Shown here: piece after piece, positions 9,110 through 16,433 of the stretch | Layout: each line of letters begins with the position of its first letter | Position numbering within the stretch: position 1 is the stretch's first letter | From: an uncultured Clostridia bacterium | GTDB taxonomy: Bacteria > Bacillota > Clostridia > Oscillospirales > Ruminococcaceae | Length of the DNA: 36,485 nucleotides | Assembly: GCA_944385905.1 (NCBI GenBank) | Contig: CALWZA010000037.1 | Coordinates: 1 to 36,485, forward strand | Direction: 5' to 3' | Translations under genes and position numbers: made by a program | The notes under the pieces: model-generated | Seen by the model: only the letters and a program-made list of their open reading frames with translations | Told to the model about the DNA's origin: nothing | Database searches by the model: none

Positions 9110-9358
9110 ATAAAATTCCGGCTTCTCTTATAACTTTTAAAGTAAGGATTTCGCAAAAAAATTTAGATATAAATAACGAACGGCGCAAACTTATCATTGA
9201 GCAAATTATTTAATTTTATTTCATTCGCAAAGTAATTAGGTGTAAGCATCGTTGCTGAAAGAATTGAAGTACAGCAAGATAAAAATCTAATGACCAATTT
9301 GGCTTTTGATTACGGTCAGGGGTATTTTTACGACAAGACAATAAACACTATTGAGTAA
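9110..9358 (+). pseudogene. Decayed EAL-domain (cyclic-di-GMP phosphodiesterase) fragment
   Basis: Plus-strand fragments match the last third of an EAL domain: a stretch with NERRKLIIEQII, then after a +1 frameshift FISFAK-stop-LGVSIVAERIE, ending in FDYGQGYFYDKT. These correspond to the family patterns around VVAEGVE and the C-terminal DYGQGYYF signature. The usual AEG glycine is Arg here. The catalytic EAL motif and earlier regions are absent. Frameshift plus stops mean it cannot make an active enzyme. Confidence 0.6.
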
Positions 9359-9458
9359 AAGCTGAACATATGAAAGCCGTTTTATAATAATTATTCACTA
9401 CAATACGGTTCCGCTCTGCTCAACTTTTCTGATTTTCAATTAAGTTTTTAATGCCTTC

Positions 9459-9486
9459 TTGACATGTAAAAAATTTCGAGTATACT
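9459..9486 (+). promoter_or_regulatory. Consensus-like sigma-A promoter
   Basis: TTGACA (9459-9464), a 16-base spacer and TATACT (9481-9486). It directly precedes, and slightly overlaps, the open frame of the truncated FMN-binding-type gene, so it may be fortuitous or newly recruited. Confidence 0.5.
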
Positions 9487-10008
9487 TTATTAAGAACTGA
9501 TTTTGTCGCATTATCTGACGCTACTGCTAAGGCTTGCGAGGATTCTCTCGCAAATTCTTATACCGGTGAGGCAACGCTTGCTCTTGCCATAAATTCAGCT
9601 GTTGATTCAAGCTCTAAGAGCTCAATGGACGGTGAAGACGGTTCGGCTAATATGTATTCTACATATGCAGCGGTTGCTGTCGGCGCTGACGGAAAGGTTT
9701 TGGCTGCAGTTTACGATGAAGTTCAGCCTGAAATTTCTTTTGACGCGCTTGGAGAAATCACTCTTGCTGATGATTATTCCGTACTTACAAAGAGAGAGCT
9801 TCGTGAGGATTACAACCTTAAAGGTGCTTCTCCTATCGGTAAAGAATGGTATGAGCAGGCAGGCGCTTTCGAAGATTTCGTAGTAGGAAAAACCGCTGAT
9901 GAAATTTCTTCTATCGACCCCGCTGACGCTGATCTCCTTGCAGGCTGCACTATTGATATTTCAGGTATGACAGCAAGTACCGCAAAGGCCGCAGGAATGG
10001 TCAAGTAA
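9465..10008 (+). pseudogene. 5'-truncated FMN-binding-type (flavinylated envelope) protein
   Basis: The frame is open from just after a stop at 9460 to 10008 and reads as protein throughout: FVALSDATAKACEDS..., STYAAVAVGADGKVLAAVYDEVQPE, ASPIGKEWYEQAGAFEDFVVGKTADEI, LAGCTIDISGMTAST. This resembles repeat-type extracellular FMN-binding-like proteins of Clostridia. No ATG, GTG or TTG precedes 9625 in frame, and that ATG has no ribosome binding site, so signal peptide and start appear lost. SGMT near the end resembles the [S/T]GAT flavinylation motif, with Thr as the possible FMN acceptor. It sits just upstream of apbE. Codons are biased to GCT/GTT/CTT, as in highly expressed genes. If it is translated from 9625 it would be a 127-residue protein. 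Confidence 0.55.
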
Positions 10009-10022
10009 ATAATTGACAACTT

Positions 10023-10053
10023 AAGGATGAGGGGTTTTCCCTCATCCTTTTTT
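10023..10053 (+). terminator. Rho-independent terminator
   Basis: An 11-bp stem AAGGATGAGGG/CCCTCATCCTT with a short loop and a T-run lies between the truncated FMN-type gene and apbE, isolating or attenuating transcription into apbE. Confidence 0.85.
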
Positions 10054-10076
10054 ATTACTTTTTTGGGGAGTGTTAA

Positions 10077-11153
10077 ATGAAACTTAATTATTTGTATAAT
10101 AAGCTTTTGATTCTGCCTTGTATTTTTGCTGTTCTTATCAGTTCAGCCGGATGTTCATATTCTAAAAGCAATAAAGAGGAAATTCAAAGAAGAACAGCTT
10201 CTTATCTTGAGTTTTTTGACACAGTCTCCCAAATAATCGGATATGAAAATGATGAGACTGTATTTAATGATGTTTGCAGCCAAGTCTATAGCATTCTCGA
10301 AGAATATCACCGCCTGACTGATATCTATCACAGCTACTCAGGCATCAACAATCTTTATACTGTCAATAAGAATGCCGGCGTTCAGCCTGTCAAAGTTGAC
10401 AGAAAGCTGATTGACATGCTGCTTTTCGCAGAAGATATGAGTGAGCTTACAAATGGCATGTTTGATATTACAATCGGCAGCATATTATCTATCTGGCATG
10501 AGCATCGTGAAGACGCCGACTATGATCCGGCAAGCGCCTCTCTTCCGTCTTATGAGGAGCTTTCTCAGGCAAAGCTTCATTCAGGTGCCGACAAGCTTAT
10601 CATAGATGCGGACGCGTCTACAGTTTATCTTACTGACCCTCTTGCCTCTCTGGATGTAGGCGGTATTGCAAAAGGATACACAACAGAAATAATCGCTAAG
10701 TATCTCCAAAGCCAGGGCATAACAGGCTATGCGCTTAATATCGGCGGGAACATAAGACTTATAGGCAAACGCGGAGACGGTAACGGATGGACAGCAGGTA
10801 TTCAAAATCCTGATTTGGATCCTGATAAGCCCTATCTTTTCAAGATTGAGATTTCTGACACTTCCCTTGTCACCAGCGGAGACTATCAGCGATATTATTA
10901 TGTTGACGGTGTGAAATATCACCACATCATTCACCCTGAAACTCTTATGCCGGTAAACAACTTCCGTGCAGTTTCTATTTTATGCAATGACAGCGGTGTT
11001 GCCGACTGCCTCTCTACTGCCCTGTTTAACATGTCACTCGACGACGGCAAGGCTTTAGTGGAAAGCCTCGACAGCGTTGACGCTCTTTGGATTCTGCCTG
11101 ACGGGACAGTAGAAATGACTGATAACTTCAAAGACAAGGTTGTTGGTGAATGA
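10077..11153 (+). CDS. apbE: FAD:protein FMN transferase (ApbE), lipoprotein
   Basis: ApbE moves FMN from FAD onto a Thr/Ser of extracytoplasmic flavoproteins such as RnfG and RnfD, using Mg2+. The 358-residue protein has a lipoprotein signal with lipobox SSAGC (Cys26), so it works on the outer face of the membrane, where RnfG and RnfD carry FMN. Family motifs are ASLDVGGIAKGYTTE, LNIGGNIRLIG, and TSGDYQRYYYVDGVKYHHIIHP with the metal/FAD-binding end and a following CLSTALFN. GGGAG lies 7 bases before the ATG. It converges on the rnf operon across a shared terminator, and RnfG and RnfD there have the expected acceptor threonines. Confidence 0.93.
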   Translation: MKLNYLYNKLLILPCIFAVLISSAGCSYSKSNKEEIQRRTASYLEFFDTVSQIIGYENDETVFNDVCSQVYSILEEYHRLTDIYHSYSGINNLYTVNKNAGVQPVKVDRKLIDMLLFAEDMSELTNGMFDITIGSILSIWHEHREDADYDPASASLPSYEELSQAKLHSGADKLIIDADASTVYLTDPLASLDVGGIAKGYTTEIIAKYLQSQGITGYALNIGGNIRLIGKRGDGNGWTAGIQNPDLDPDKPYLFKIEISDTSLVTSGDYQRYYYVDGVKYHHIIHPETLMPVNNFRAVSILCNDSGVADCLSTALFNMSLDDGKALVESLDSVDALWILPDGTVEMTDNFKDKVVGE

Positions 11154-11170
11154 TTTAAACAATAAAAATT

Positions 11171-11206
11171 AAGCTCTCTGCCGAATTTGCGGCAAAGAGC
11201 TTTTTT
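11171..11206. terminator. Bidirectional terminator between apbE and the rnf operon
   Basis: Stem AAGCTCT...GCCG / CGGC...AGAGCTT with a T-run on the plus strand and TTAATTTTTATT on the minus strand. It serves apbE and the end of the Gx-transporter gene. Confidence 0.8.
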
Positions 11207-11212
11207 ATATTC

Positions 11213-11713
11213 TTATATAACGCTTTTAGGTATTTTTTTTACTGTTAAAGCAGCAACGACACCGATTATCACTCCCGTAGCCAGACCCGAAACTATCAGA
11301 ACAGGCATATAATAGACAATCTGAGCGGTTCCCATTAAAACAGCGGCAGCAATTATCTGCCCGGCATTATGAAGGATTCCACCCGCGACGCTGACGCCTA
11401 CTGTGGAAAACTTATTTGTGAGTTTTAAAATTCCCATTCCTGCAAGGCTAAGCACCGCTCCGGACGCACTATACACAAAAGTTGCAAAGCTTCCGAAAAT
11501 TATCGCTGCCCATATAAGCCTTATAAACGACACAGCTATAGCCTGCTTTATTCCCAAACGGTACATGACAAATACTATAACTATATTTGCAAGACCGATT
11601 TTTATACCTGGAACCGCAAACGACAACGGCACCATGCTTTCGAGATAAGACAATATCATCGCCAAAGTTGACGAAATAGCTATCATTGTTATACTTCTCG
11701 CTTTAATTTTCAA
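11213..11713 (-). CDS. Gx transporter / HepI-family membrane protein (EetB-like)
   Basis: This is a polytopic membrane protein of about 166 residues with five to six hydrophobic segments and the family sequence PGIKIGLANIVIVFVMYRLG. It is the family long labelled heptaprenyl diphosphate synthase component I (Hpre_diP_synt_I) and later Gx transporter, an ECF S-component-like fold. In Listeria a relative (EetB) belongs to the flavin-based extracellular electron transfer locus. I take the TTG at 11713 as start because GGGGGAAG lies just upstream and it avoids a 41-base overlap with the previous gene; a longer reading from 11767 exists. It is the last gene of the rnf operon, 13 bases after the NusG_II gene. 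Its substrate is unknown. Confidence 0.8.
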   Translation of the reverse strand: MKIKARSITMIAISSTLAMILSYLESMVPLSFAVPGIKIGLANIVIVFVMYRLGIKQAIAVSFIRLIWAAIIFGSFATFVYSASGAVLSLAGMGILKLTNKFSTVGVSVAGGILHNAGQIIAAAVLMGTAQIVYYMPVLIVSGLATGVIIGVVAALTVKKIPKSVI

Positions 11714-11726
11714 CCTGCTTCCCCCG

Positions 11727-12107
11727 TTATGATATGATGTCAACATCAGGATCAGTACCAGATACAATCTTTATCACGAGCTTATTGGGAAGGCATACAA
11801 TTGTCTCGCCGTTAAACTTAACTTTTCCCTGACTTATACAAAGTCCGTCAGGACAGCTCGCCGAAACAATTTCCGCACAACCGTCTTTAATAATCAACCT
11901 ATTGTAGCCGCCATTATCACTCGGAATGTCAATCTCAGCTTCCTTATCAAGCGGATACACATCGGTTTCAACACCGTTTTGAATAATCTGTGCGTATCCT
12001 CCTTCTGTCCTATTCAAATATATTGCAAAAAAGCTGATTAACGCCAACAAAATAACTGCTGAAATTAAGACAATATCATTTCTTGCTTTTTTGTTATTGA
12101 TTATCAT
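11727..12107 (-). CDS. NusG domain II-containing membrane-anchored protein (EetA-like)
   Basis: The 126-residue protein has one N-terminal membrane helix (~11-31, after NNKKARND) and an extracytoplasmic NusG_II beta domain (~40-118) with a conserved CPDGLC pair of cysteines and a CLPNKLVIKI end. Proteins of this type recur beside Rnf complexes and in extracellular electron transfer loci (EetA of Listeria is of this class, from memory). A structural or electron-relay role is inferred. It is translated just after rnfB and directly before the Gx gene. Confidence 0.85.
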   Translation of the reverse strand: MIINNKKARNDIVLISAVILLALISFFAIYLNRTEGGYAQIIQNGVETDVYPLDKEAEIDIPSDNGGYNRLIIKDGCAEIVSASCPDGLCISQGKVKFNGETIVCLPNKLVIKIVSGTDPDVDIIS

Positions 12108-12123
12108 TCAAACCTTTAGCCTC

Positions 12124-12957
12124 TCAGTTTGCTTGATTATGAAATCCCAGAAGACTTGCAGCTTTAATCGCTCCTGTCGGGCAAACCTGAGCACAGGTTC
12201 CGCATCCGCTGCATTTTGAATAATCAATATGAGACAAATTATCTCTGACCTCAATCGCACCTTCAGGGCAGCTCTTCTCACACTTCTTACAGCCTATACA
12301 CGCATTTGTACATTTCTTTCTCGCGACGGCGCCGGGATCTTCATTGCTGCAAGTAACAACAACCTCAACTGTGTCCGGTGTCATGTGAATTACGTGGTTA
12401 GGACAAGTTTTCGCACAAAGTCCGCATCCGATACATTTTTCAAAGTTTACTCTGGCAATACCGTCTTTCAAACAAATCGCATTATTCGGACACACCCTTG
12501 CACAGTCGCCGTATCCTAAACATCCATATGTGCACAAGCCGTCGCCGCCGTAAAACAACTTGACAGCAGTACAGGTTTGAATTCCGACATAATCATGCTT
12601 TTTCCGGGTGTTTCTGCAGTCGCCGTTACAGTGAACCACAGCTACCTGCTCAGCCACATCCTCAAACTGTACGCCGAGCAGCCCGGATATCTTTTTAGAC
12701 ACAGTGTCAGAGCCGGGTATACAAAGATTAGTTTTAGTTCCTGGAATGTTTACAAGCGCGTCGGCATATCCGTCGCAGCCCGTAAAACCGCATGCGCCGC
12801 AATTAGCTCCGGGAAGACACTCTCTGATCTTCGTGACTCTTTCATCAGTTTTCACTGACATGAATTTCGCCGCAATTACCAAAAGCAATGCACATATTAA
12901 TCCGACCGCCCCCACAAACAAAACGGCAGGCAAAACCGATGAGATAAAATCATTCAT
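12124..12957 (-). CDS. rnfB: RnfB, Fe-S subunit of the Rnf complex
   Basis: RnfB takes electrons from reduced ferredoxin and passes them into the Rnf complex, which couples ferredoxin:NAD+ electron transfer to ion pumping. The 277-residue protein has an N-terminal membrane helix (~7-31), then the Fe-S domain with Cys47/53/56/61/79 (ANCGACGFTGCDGYA). Four further cysteine clusters follow: CTYGCLGYGDCARVCP, CIGCGLCAKTCP, CTNACIGCKKCEKSCP and CSGCGTCAQVCP. AAGGAGG precedes the ATG at 12957, and the gene lies 14 bases after rnfA. Confidence 0.96.
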   Translation of the reverse strand: MNDFISSVLPAVLFVGAVGLICALLLVIAAKFMSVKTDERVTKIRECLPGANCGACGFTGCDGYADALVNIPGTKTNLCIPGSDTVSKKISGLLGVQFEDVAEQVAVVHCNGDCRNTRKKHDYVGIQTCTAVKLFYGGDGLCTYGCLGYGDCARVCPNNAICLKDGIARVNFEKCIGCGLCAKTCPNHVIHMTPDTVEVVVTCSNEDPGAVARKKCTNACIGCKKCEKSCPEGAIEVRDNLSHIDYSKCSGCGTCAQVCPTGAIKAASLLGFHNQAN

Positions 12958-12971
12958 TTGTGTTTACCTCC

Positions 12972-13565
12972 TTAGGCGAAAAGGTTATCTATAACGCCGC
13001 TGAATCCGAAAAACGCCATTGACACAATAGACGCCGCCAAAAGCGTTGACGGTATTCCCTTGAATGATTCCGGAATTGATGCGCTGTTGTCAACACGGGA
13101 ACGTACTCCTGAAAACAAAACCATCGCCAGCAAAAAGCCAAGTCCGCATCCGAGTGAGCTAGCCATTGACTGTGCAAATCCGTACTCATCCTTAACATTA
13201 TTAATAGTTACTCCCAAAACTGCGCAGTTTGTTGTTATAAGCGGAAGGTATACTCCCAATGCCTTATGAAGTGATGGCATATATTTTTTCAAAACTATCT
13301 CAACAAACTGAACAAGCGCCGCGATAACCAATATGAAGACAATTGTTTGCATGTACTCAATCTCAAGACTTTCAAGCACATATGTCTGAATAGGCCATGT
13401 GACAGCAGTGGCTACTAACATTACGAATGTTACGGCTATTCCCATTCCTGTAGCCTGGTCTAATTTCTTTGAAACCCCCAGGAAAGGACAAATTCCGAGA
13501 AACTTTTGCAAAACATAGTTGTTGACAAATACGCTCGCTAATATAATTACCAAAAGCTCTTTCAT
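12972..13565 (-). CDS. rnfA: RnfA, membrane subunit of the Rnf complex
   Basis: The 197-residue protein has six hydrophobic segments and RnfA/NqrE hallmarks: VNNYVLQKFLGICPFLGVSKKLD near the N-terminus and TTNCAVLGV in the middle, including the membrane cysteines that bind the intramembrane Fe-S cluster with RnfE. Its ATG overlaps the TAA of rnfE (TAATG), and AAGGAGG lies upstream, indicating translational coupling. Confidence 0.95.
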   Translation of the reverse strand: MKELLVIILASVFVNNYVLQKFLGICPFLGVSKKLDQATGMGIAVTFVMLVATAVTWPIQTYVLESLEIEYMQTIVFILVIAALVQFVEIVLKKYMPSLHKALGVYLPLITTNCAVLGVTINNVKDEYGFAQSMASSLGCGLGFLLAMVLFSGVRSRVDNSASIPESFKGIPSTLLAASIVSMAFFGFSGVIDNLFA

Positions 13566-14245
13566 TATCTGTCAGCCTCCTTTTCAGTTTCAGTTTTTTT
13601 CCCGCATACAGCATATGAAGGACATCCGGCGCATCCGAACTCTTTTTTCTTTAGCGCCTTACCTTTTGTAATCTTATTTACAACAGCTATCAGGATTCCG
13701 AAAACCATAAATCCTCCGGGCGCCTGTGTCAATATTGATACAGTGTAATGAGACAGACCGGGTATTTCATATCCGAAAAAGCTTCCGGCTCCGAACACCT
13801 CTCTGACTGTTCCCATCATAAACAATGCAAGAGTAAATCCGAGTCCCATTCCGAGACCGTCAAGAGCCGAGTCAACAACATTGTGTTTGCTTGCAAACAT
13901 TTCAGCTCTTCCGAGAATAATACAGTTTACTACTATCAAAGCGAGATAAGTTCCGAGAGCTTCATACAGCGACGGAAGATAGGCATGTAAAAGCATTTGA
14001 ATAACCGTGACAAAACCCGCTATTACTACGATGTATGACGGTATTCTTACCTTGTCCGGAATTATATTTCTGAGCGCTGAAATAACGATATTTGAACATA
14101 TAAGTACGGCTGCGGCGGAAAGTCCCATTCCTAAGGCTCTCGAAACCGAGTCTGTGACCGCAAGAGTCGGACATGTTCCCAAGACAAGAACAAACACCGG
14201 GTTCTCTTTTATAAGTCCCTTAAGCATTATTGAAAGTTTATTCAT
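13565..14245 (-). CDS. rnfE: RnfE, membrane subunit of the Rnf complex, with Cys-rich tail
   Basis: The 226-residue protein has six membrane segments and family motifs NPVFVLVLGTCPTLAVTDS and LIVVNCIILGRAE. It pairs with RnfA around the intramembrane iron-sulfur site. After the last helix comes an additional hydrophilic tail with Cys205-x2-Cys208-x5-Cys214 (CAGCPSYAVC), which could bind a metal or form disulfides; this is inference. AAAGGAGG precedes the ATG at 14245 by a few bases. Confidence 0.95.
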   Translation of the reverse strand: MNKLSIMLKGLIKENPVFVLVLGTCPTLAVTDSVSRALGMGLSAAAVLICSNIVISALRNIIPDKVRIPSYIVVIAGFVTVIQMLLHAYLPSLYEALGTYLALIVVNCIILGRAEMFASKHNVVDSALDGLGMGLGFTLALFMMGTVREVFGAGSFFGYEIPGLSHYTVSILTQAPGGFMVFGILIAVVNKITKGKALKKKEFGCAGCPSYAVCGKKTETEKEADR

Positions 14246-14259
14246 TGGTTCCGCCTCCT

Positions 14260-15507
14260 TTATTCAAACAAATTATACGCCTCAAGGGCTTCGGCAGCAT
14301 CGGCATAAGCCGCTTTTACGGCGTTTGTTGTAAACGTACAGCCGGCAATCGTAACTGCTTCCTCATCAGCGGCATTTACGCTTGTTCCCTCCTGCTTGCT
14401 TGCATATCCCGACTCTGCAACTGCCTCTCCGAAATATTCTGTCTCTTTTTGAGATACGACTTTGAATCTAACAATATCTCCCTGCTCTGTCAATACAAAT
14501 AGAATCTCAACAGGTCCGCCGTATCCATAAGGAGCGGCGGTTACGGCAACATAATTTCCATCGGGCGTTATTACAGTATGCGCTGAACTTACAGACGACT
14601 GTACATTCAGAGTTATCGGTGTGATTTCAGCGCCTTCGAACATTTTTTCAAGTCTTGTGACTGTCTTATCGTTCTTTTCGCTTACTAACGCCGCAACTTC
14701 CGCTGAAGCCTTTTCAATCTCCGCACTGTATGAAGAAGCGTCTGCCTCTTCCTCTTCTGAATTATAGGTCGAGATAACAGTTCCGAATGCGTCAAAGGCT
14801 ATATATATCGTCTCCTCACCGAACTCAGCAGCGGCGATATATCCGGTTTTATTTTCAGCGGCATAGAGATTTTTGATATCCGAATAAGTTTCTCCCGTCG
14901 CCGAGATCTGACATACACCGGCATTATTGCAGGCATACGGGAACAGCTTTGTTCCAATTTCAGAAACTATCTGGTCTTCTGTTTTTTCTCCGGCCGCTAT
15001 ATCCGCAACAGACATAAGTGCAGTGAAGCCATCGGCCACAGCATTCTTAAAAGCTGCTGACGAATAGGTTACTCCTGCTACTGTGTCGATTCCAGAAAGC
15101 GCAGAATCAGCACCAATATAGGTTTGAGGATAAGTTTCTGTTCCAAAATCCTTGCTCTCCGCATAGTTGGTAAGAGCAATATTGACAATTTTTCCGTCAG
15201 CTCCGACTCCCATAGTTATGAGCATATTGCTTGAGCTGTACTGAGAAGAGGTCTCAAGGGTTATCGCATAGCCCGAACCCGCTGTGTCCCTGTAAACTCC
15301 GGTGACCGTTTCAGGAGAACCTTCGGGAAGAGCCAGCTCTTCAAAATTTTCAGCGTCAGGCAAAACAGCATAAAGTGATTCGTTTGCCTTTGACGACTGA
15401 TTTTCCGCAATAATAGGCGCGGTTACCTGATTTATACCGGCAAGAACCGCTGAAACTACCAAACAAATTACCGTCAATACAACTATGCTTTTTAATGAGT
15501 CTTTCAT
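14260..15507 (-). CDS. rnfG: RnfG with two FMN-binding-like domains
   Basis: RnfG carries covalent FMN and relays electrons on the outer face of the membrane. The start at 15507 is chosen for GGAGGT 8 bases upstream and an ATGA overlap with rnfD; a reading from 15543 would overlap rnfD by 40 bases. The protein is about 415 residues, twice the usual ~200. After the N-terminal membrane helix (~7-24) the first FMN-binding-like domain ends in AGVTYSS (Thr147). A Ser/Glu-rich middle part follows, then a second FMN-binding domain (GYGGPVEILFVLTEQGDIV) ending in AGCTFTT (Thr391). Both Thr occupy the position flavinylated by ApbE. The motifs deviate from SGAT (AGVT, AGCT). Confidence 0.88.
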   Translation of the reverse strand: MKDSLKSIVVLTVICLVVSAVLAGINQVTAPIIAENQSSKANESLYAVLPDAENFEELALPEGSPETVTGVYRDTAGSGYAITLETSSQYSSSNMLITMGVGADGKIVNIALTNYAESKDFGTETYPQTYIGADSALSGIDTVAGVTYSSAAFKNAVADGFTALMSVADIAAGEKTEDQIVSEIGTKLFPYACNNAGVCQISATGETYSDIKNLYAAENKTGYIAAAEFGEETIYIAFDAFGTVISTYNSEEEEADASSYSAEIEKASAEVAALVSEKNDKTVTRLEKMFEGAEITPITLNVQSSVSSAHTVITPDGNYVAVTAAPYGYGGPVEILFVLTEQGDIVRFKVVSQKETEYFGEAVAESGYASKQEGTSVNAADEEAVTIAGCTFTTNAVKAAYADAAEALEAYNLFE

Positions 15508-16433
15508 GCTCTGACACCTCCGAACGGCTTTGTTCTCGTCCATTTTTGAATATACGGGGTGAGAATATTCATAAGAAGTATTGAGAACGATACGCCCTCA
15601 GGATAGCTTCCGAACAGTCTTATCAAAACAGTTATGAGGCCGCATCCGATTCCGAATACAACCTTACCCCATTTTGTGTTTGGGGTCGTTGCATAATCTG
15701 TCGCCATGAAAAACGCTCCGATGAAAAGCCCTCCAGAAAGAATTTGAGCAAGCGCAAAATTAATATCGAAATCAACGATAAAAGTTAAAACAAATACAGT
15801 CAGAATATATGTAATCGGGGTTTGCCATTTAATTACCCCTCTTGCCAACAGGTATATTCCCCCTACAAGCAGAGCACAGGCCGATACCTCTCCGAGCGCT
15901 CCTCCGCAGTTACCGATAAACAAATCGACCAGGCTCGGAAGTTCTCCCTCCTGTCCGCCGAGCACTGCCAAAGGAGTCGCTGTCGAAACAACATCCGCTT
16001 TAGGGAATACGCTTGCGGTCATAGTTGAGCTGAATGCTATCAGCATAAAAATTCTTCCTGTTATAGCTGGATTTGCGAAGTTTTGACCTATTCCACCGAA
16101 CAGACATTTTACTACCACAATTGAAAACACCGCACCTACGGCTGTCTGCCACAGCGGAATGTTTGCCGGAAGATTTAGCGCAAGAAGCAGTCCTGTTACA
16201 ACAGCAGACAAATCCTTTACCGTCTGTTTTTTCCCGCAGCACAAATTAAAAATATATTCAGCCAGCACAGCGGATACAACACTCGTAGCTATGACAGCCA
16301 GGCTTTTAACCCCGAAAATAATCGCGGACGCCACTATTGCGGGTATGAGCGCAACAATAACGTCTGCCATTATTGATGTTGTCGTTTTCGCAGTTGCAAT
16401 ATGCGGTGATGGAGATACTGTCAGTTTAGCCAT
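15504..16433 (-). CDS. rnfD: RnfD, flavinylated membrane subunit of the Rnf complex
   Basis: The protein has about 309 residues with multiple membrane helices, the RnfD/NqrB opening MAKLTVSPSPHI, and GIGQNFANPAITGRIFM. STATPLAV places the FMN-acceptor Thr at residue 153. The ATG at 16433 is used because AGAGGGG lies just upstream and it overlaps the rnfC end by only 8 bases; the open frame extends upstream into rnfC. The C-terminal PYIQKWTRTKPFG is typical. Confidence 0.95.
   Translation of the reverse strand: MAKLTVSPSPHIATAKTTTSIMADVIVALIPAIVASAIIFGVKSLAVIATSVVSAVLAEYIFNLCCGKKQTVKDLSAVVTGLLLALNLPANIPLWQTAVGAVFSIVVVKCLFGGIGQNFANPAITGRIFMLIAFSSTMTASVFPKADVVSTATPLAVLGGQEGELPSLVDLFIGNCGGALGEVSACALLVGGIYLLARGVIKWQTPITYILTVFVLTFIVDFDINFALAQILSGGLFIGAFFMATDYATTPNTKWGKVVFGIGCGLITVLIRLFGSYPEGVSFSILLMNILTPYIQKWTRTKPFGGVRA

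Noticed and set aside
7853-9480. Insertion sequence or phage as the cause of the graveyard
   Set aside because: No transposase or integrase, no terminal inverted repeats with target duplications, and no attachment-like direct repeats were seen; the tRNAs in the window also show no duplicated 3' ends.
9602-9883. 93-codon plus-strand frame
   Set aside because: Out-of-frame shadow of the truncated FMN-binding-type gene.
11714-11767. Longer Gx-family protein beginning at 11767
   Set aside because: It would overlap the NusG_II gene by 41 bases and lacks a ribosome binding site; TTG at 11713 has GGGGGAAG.
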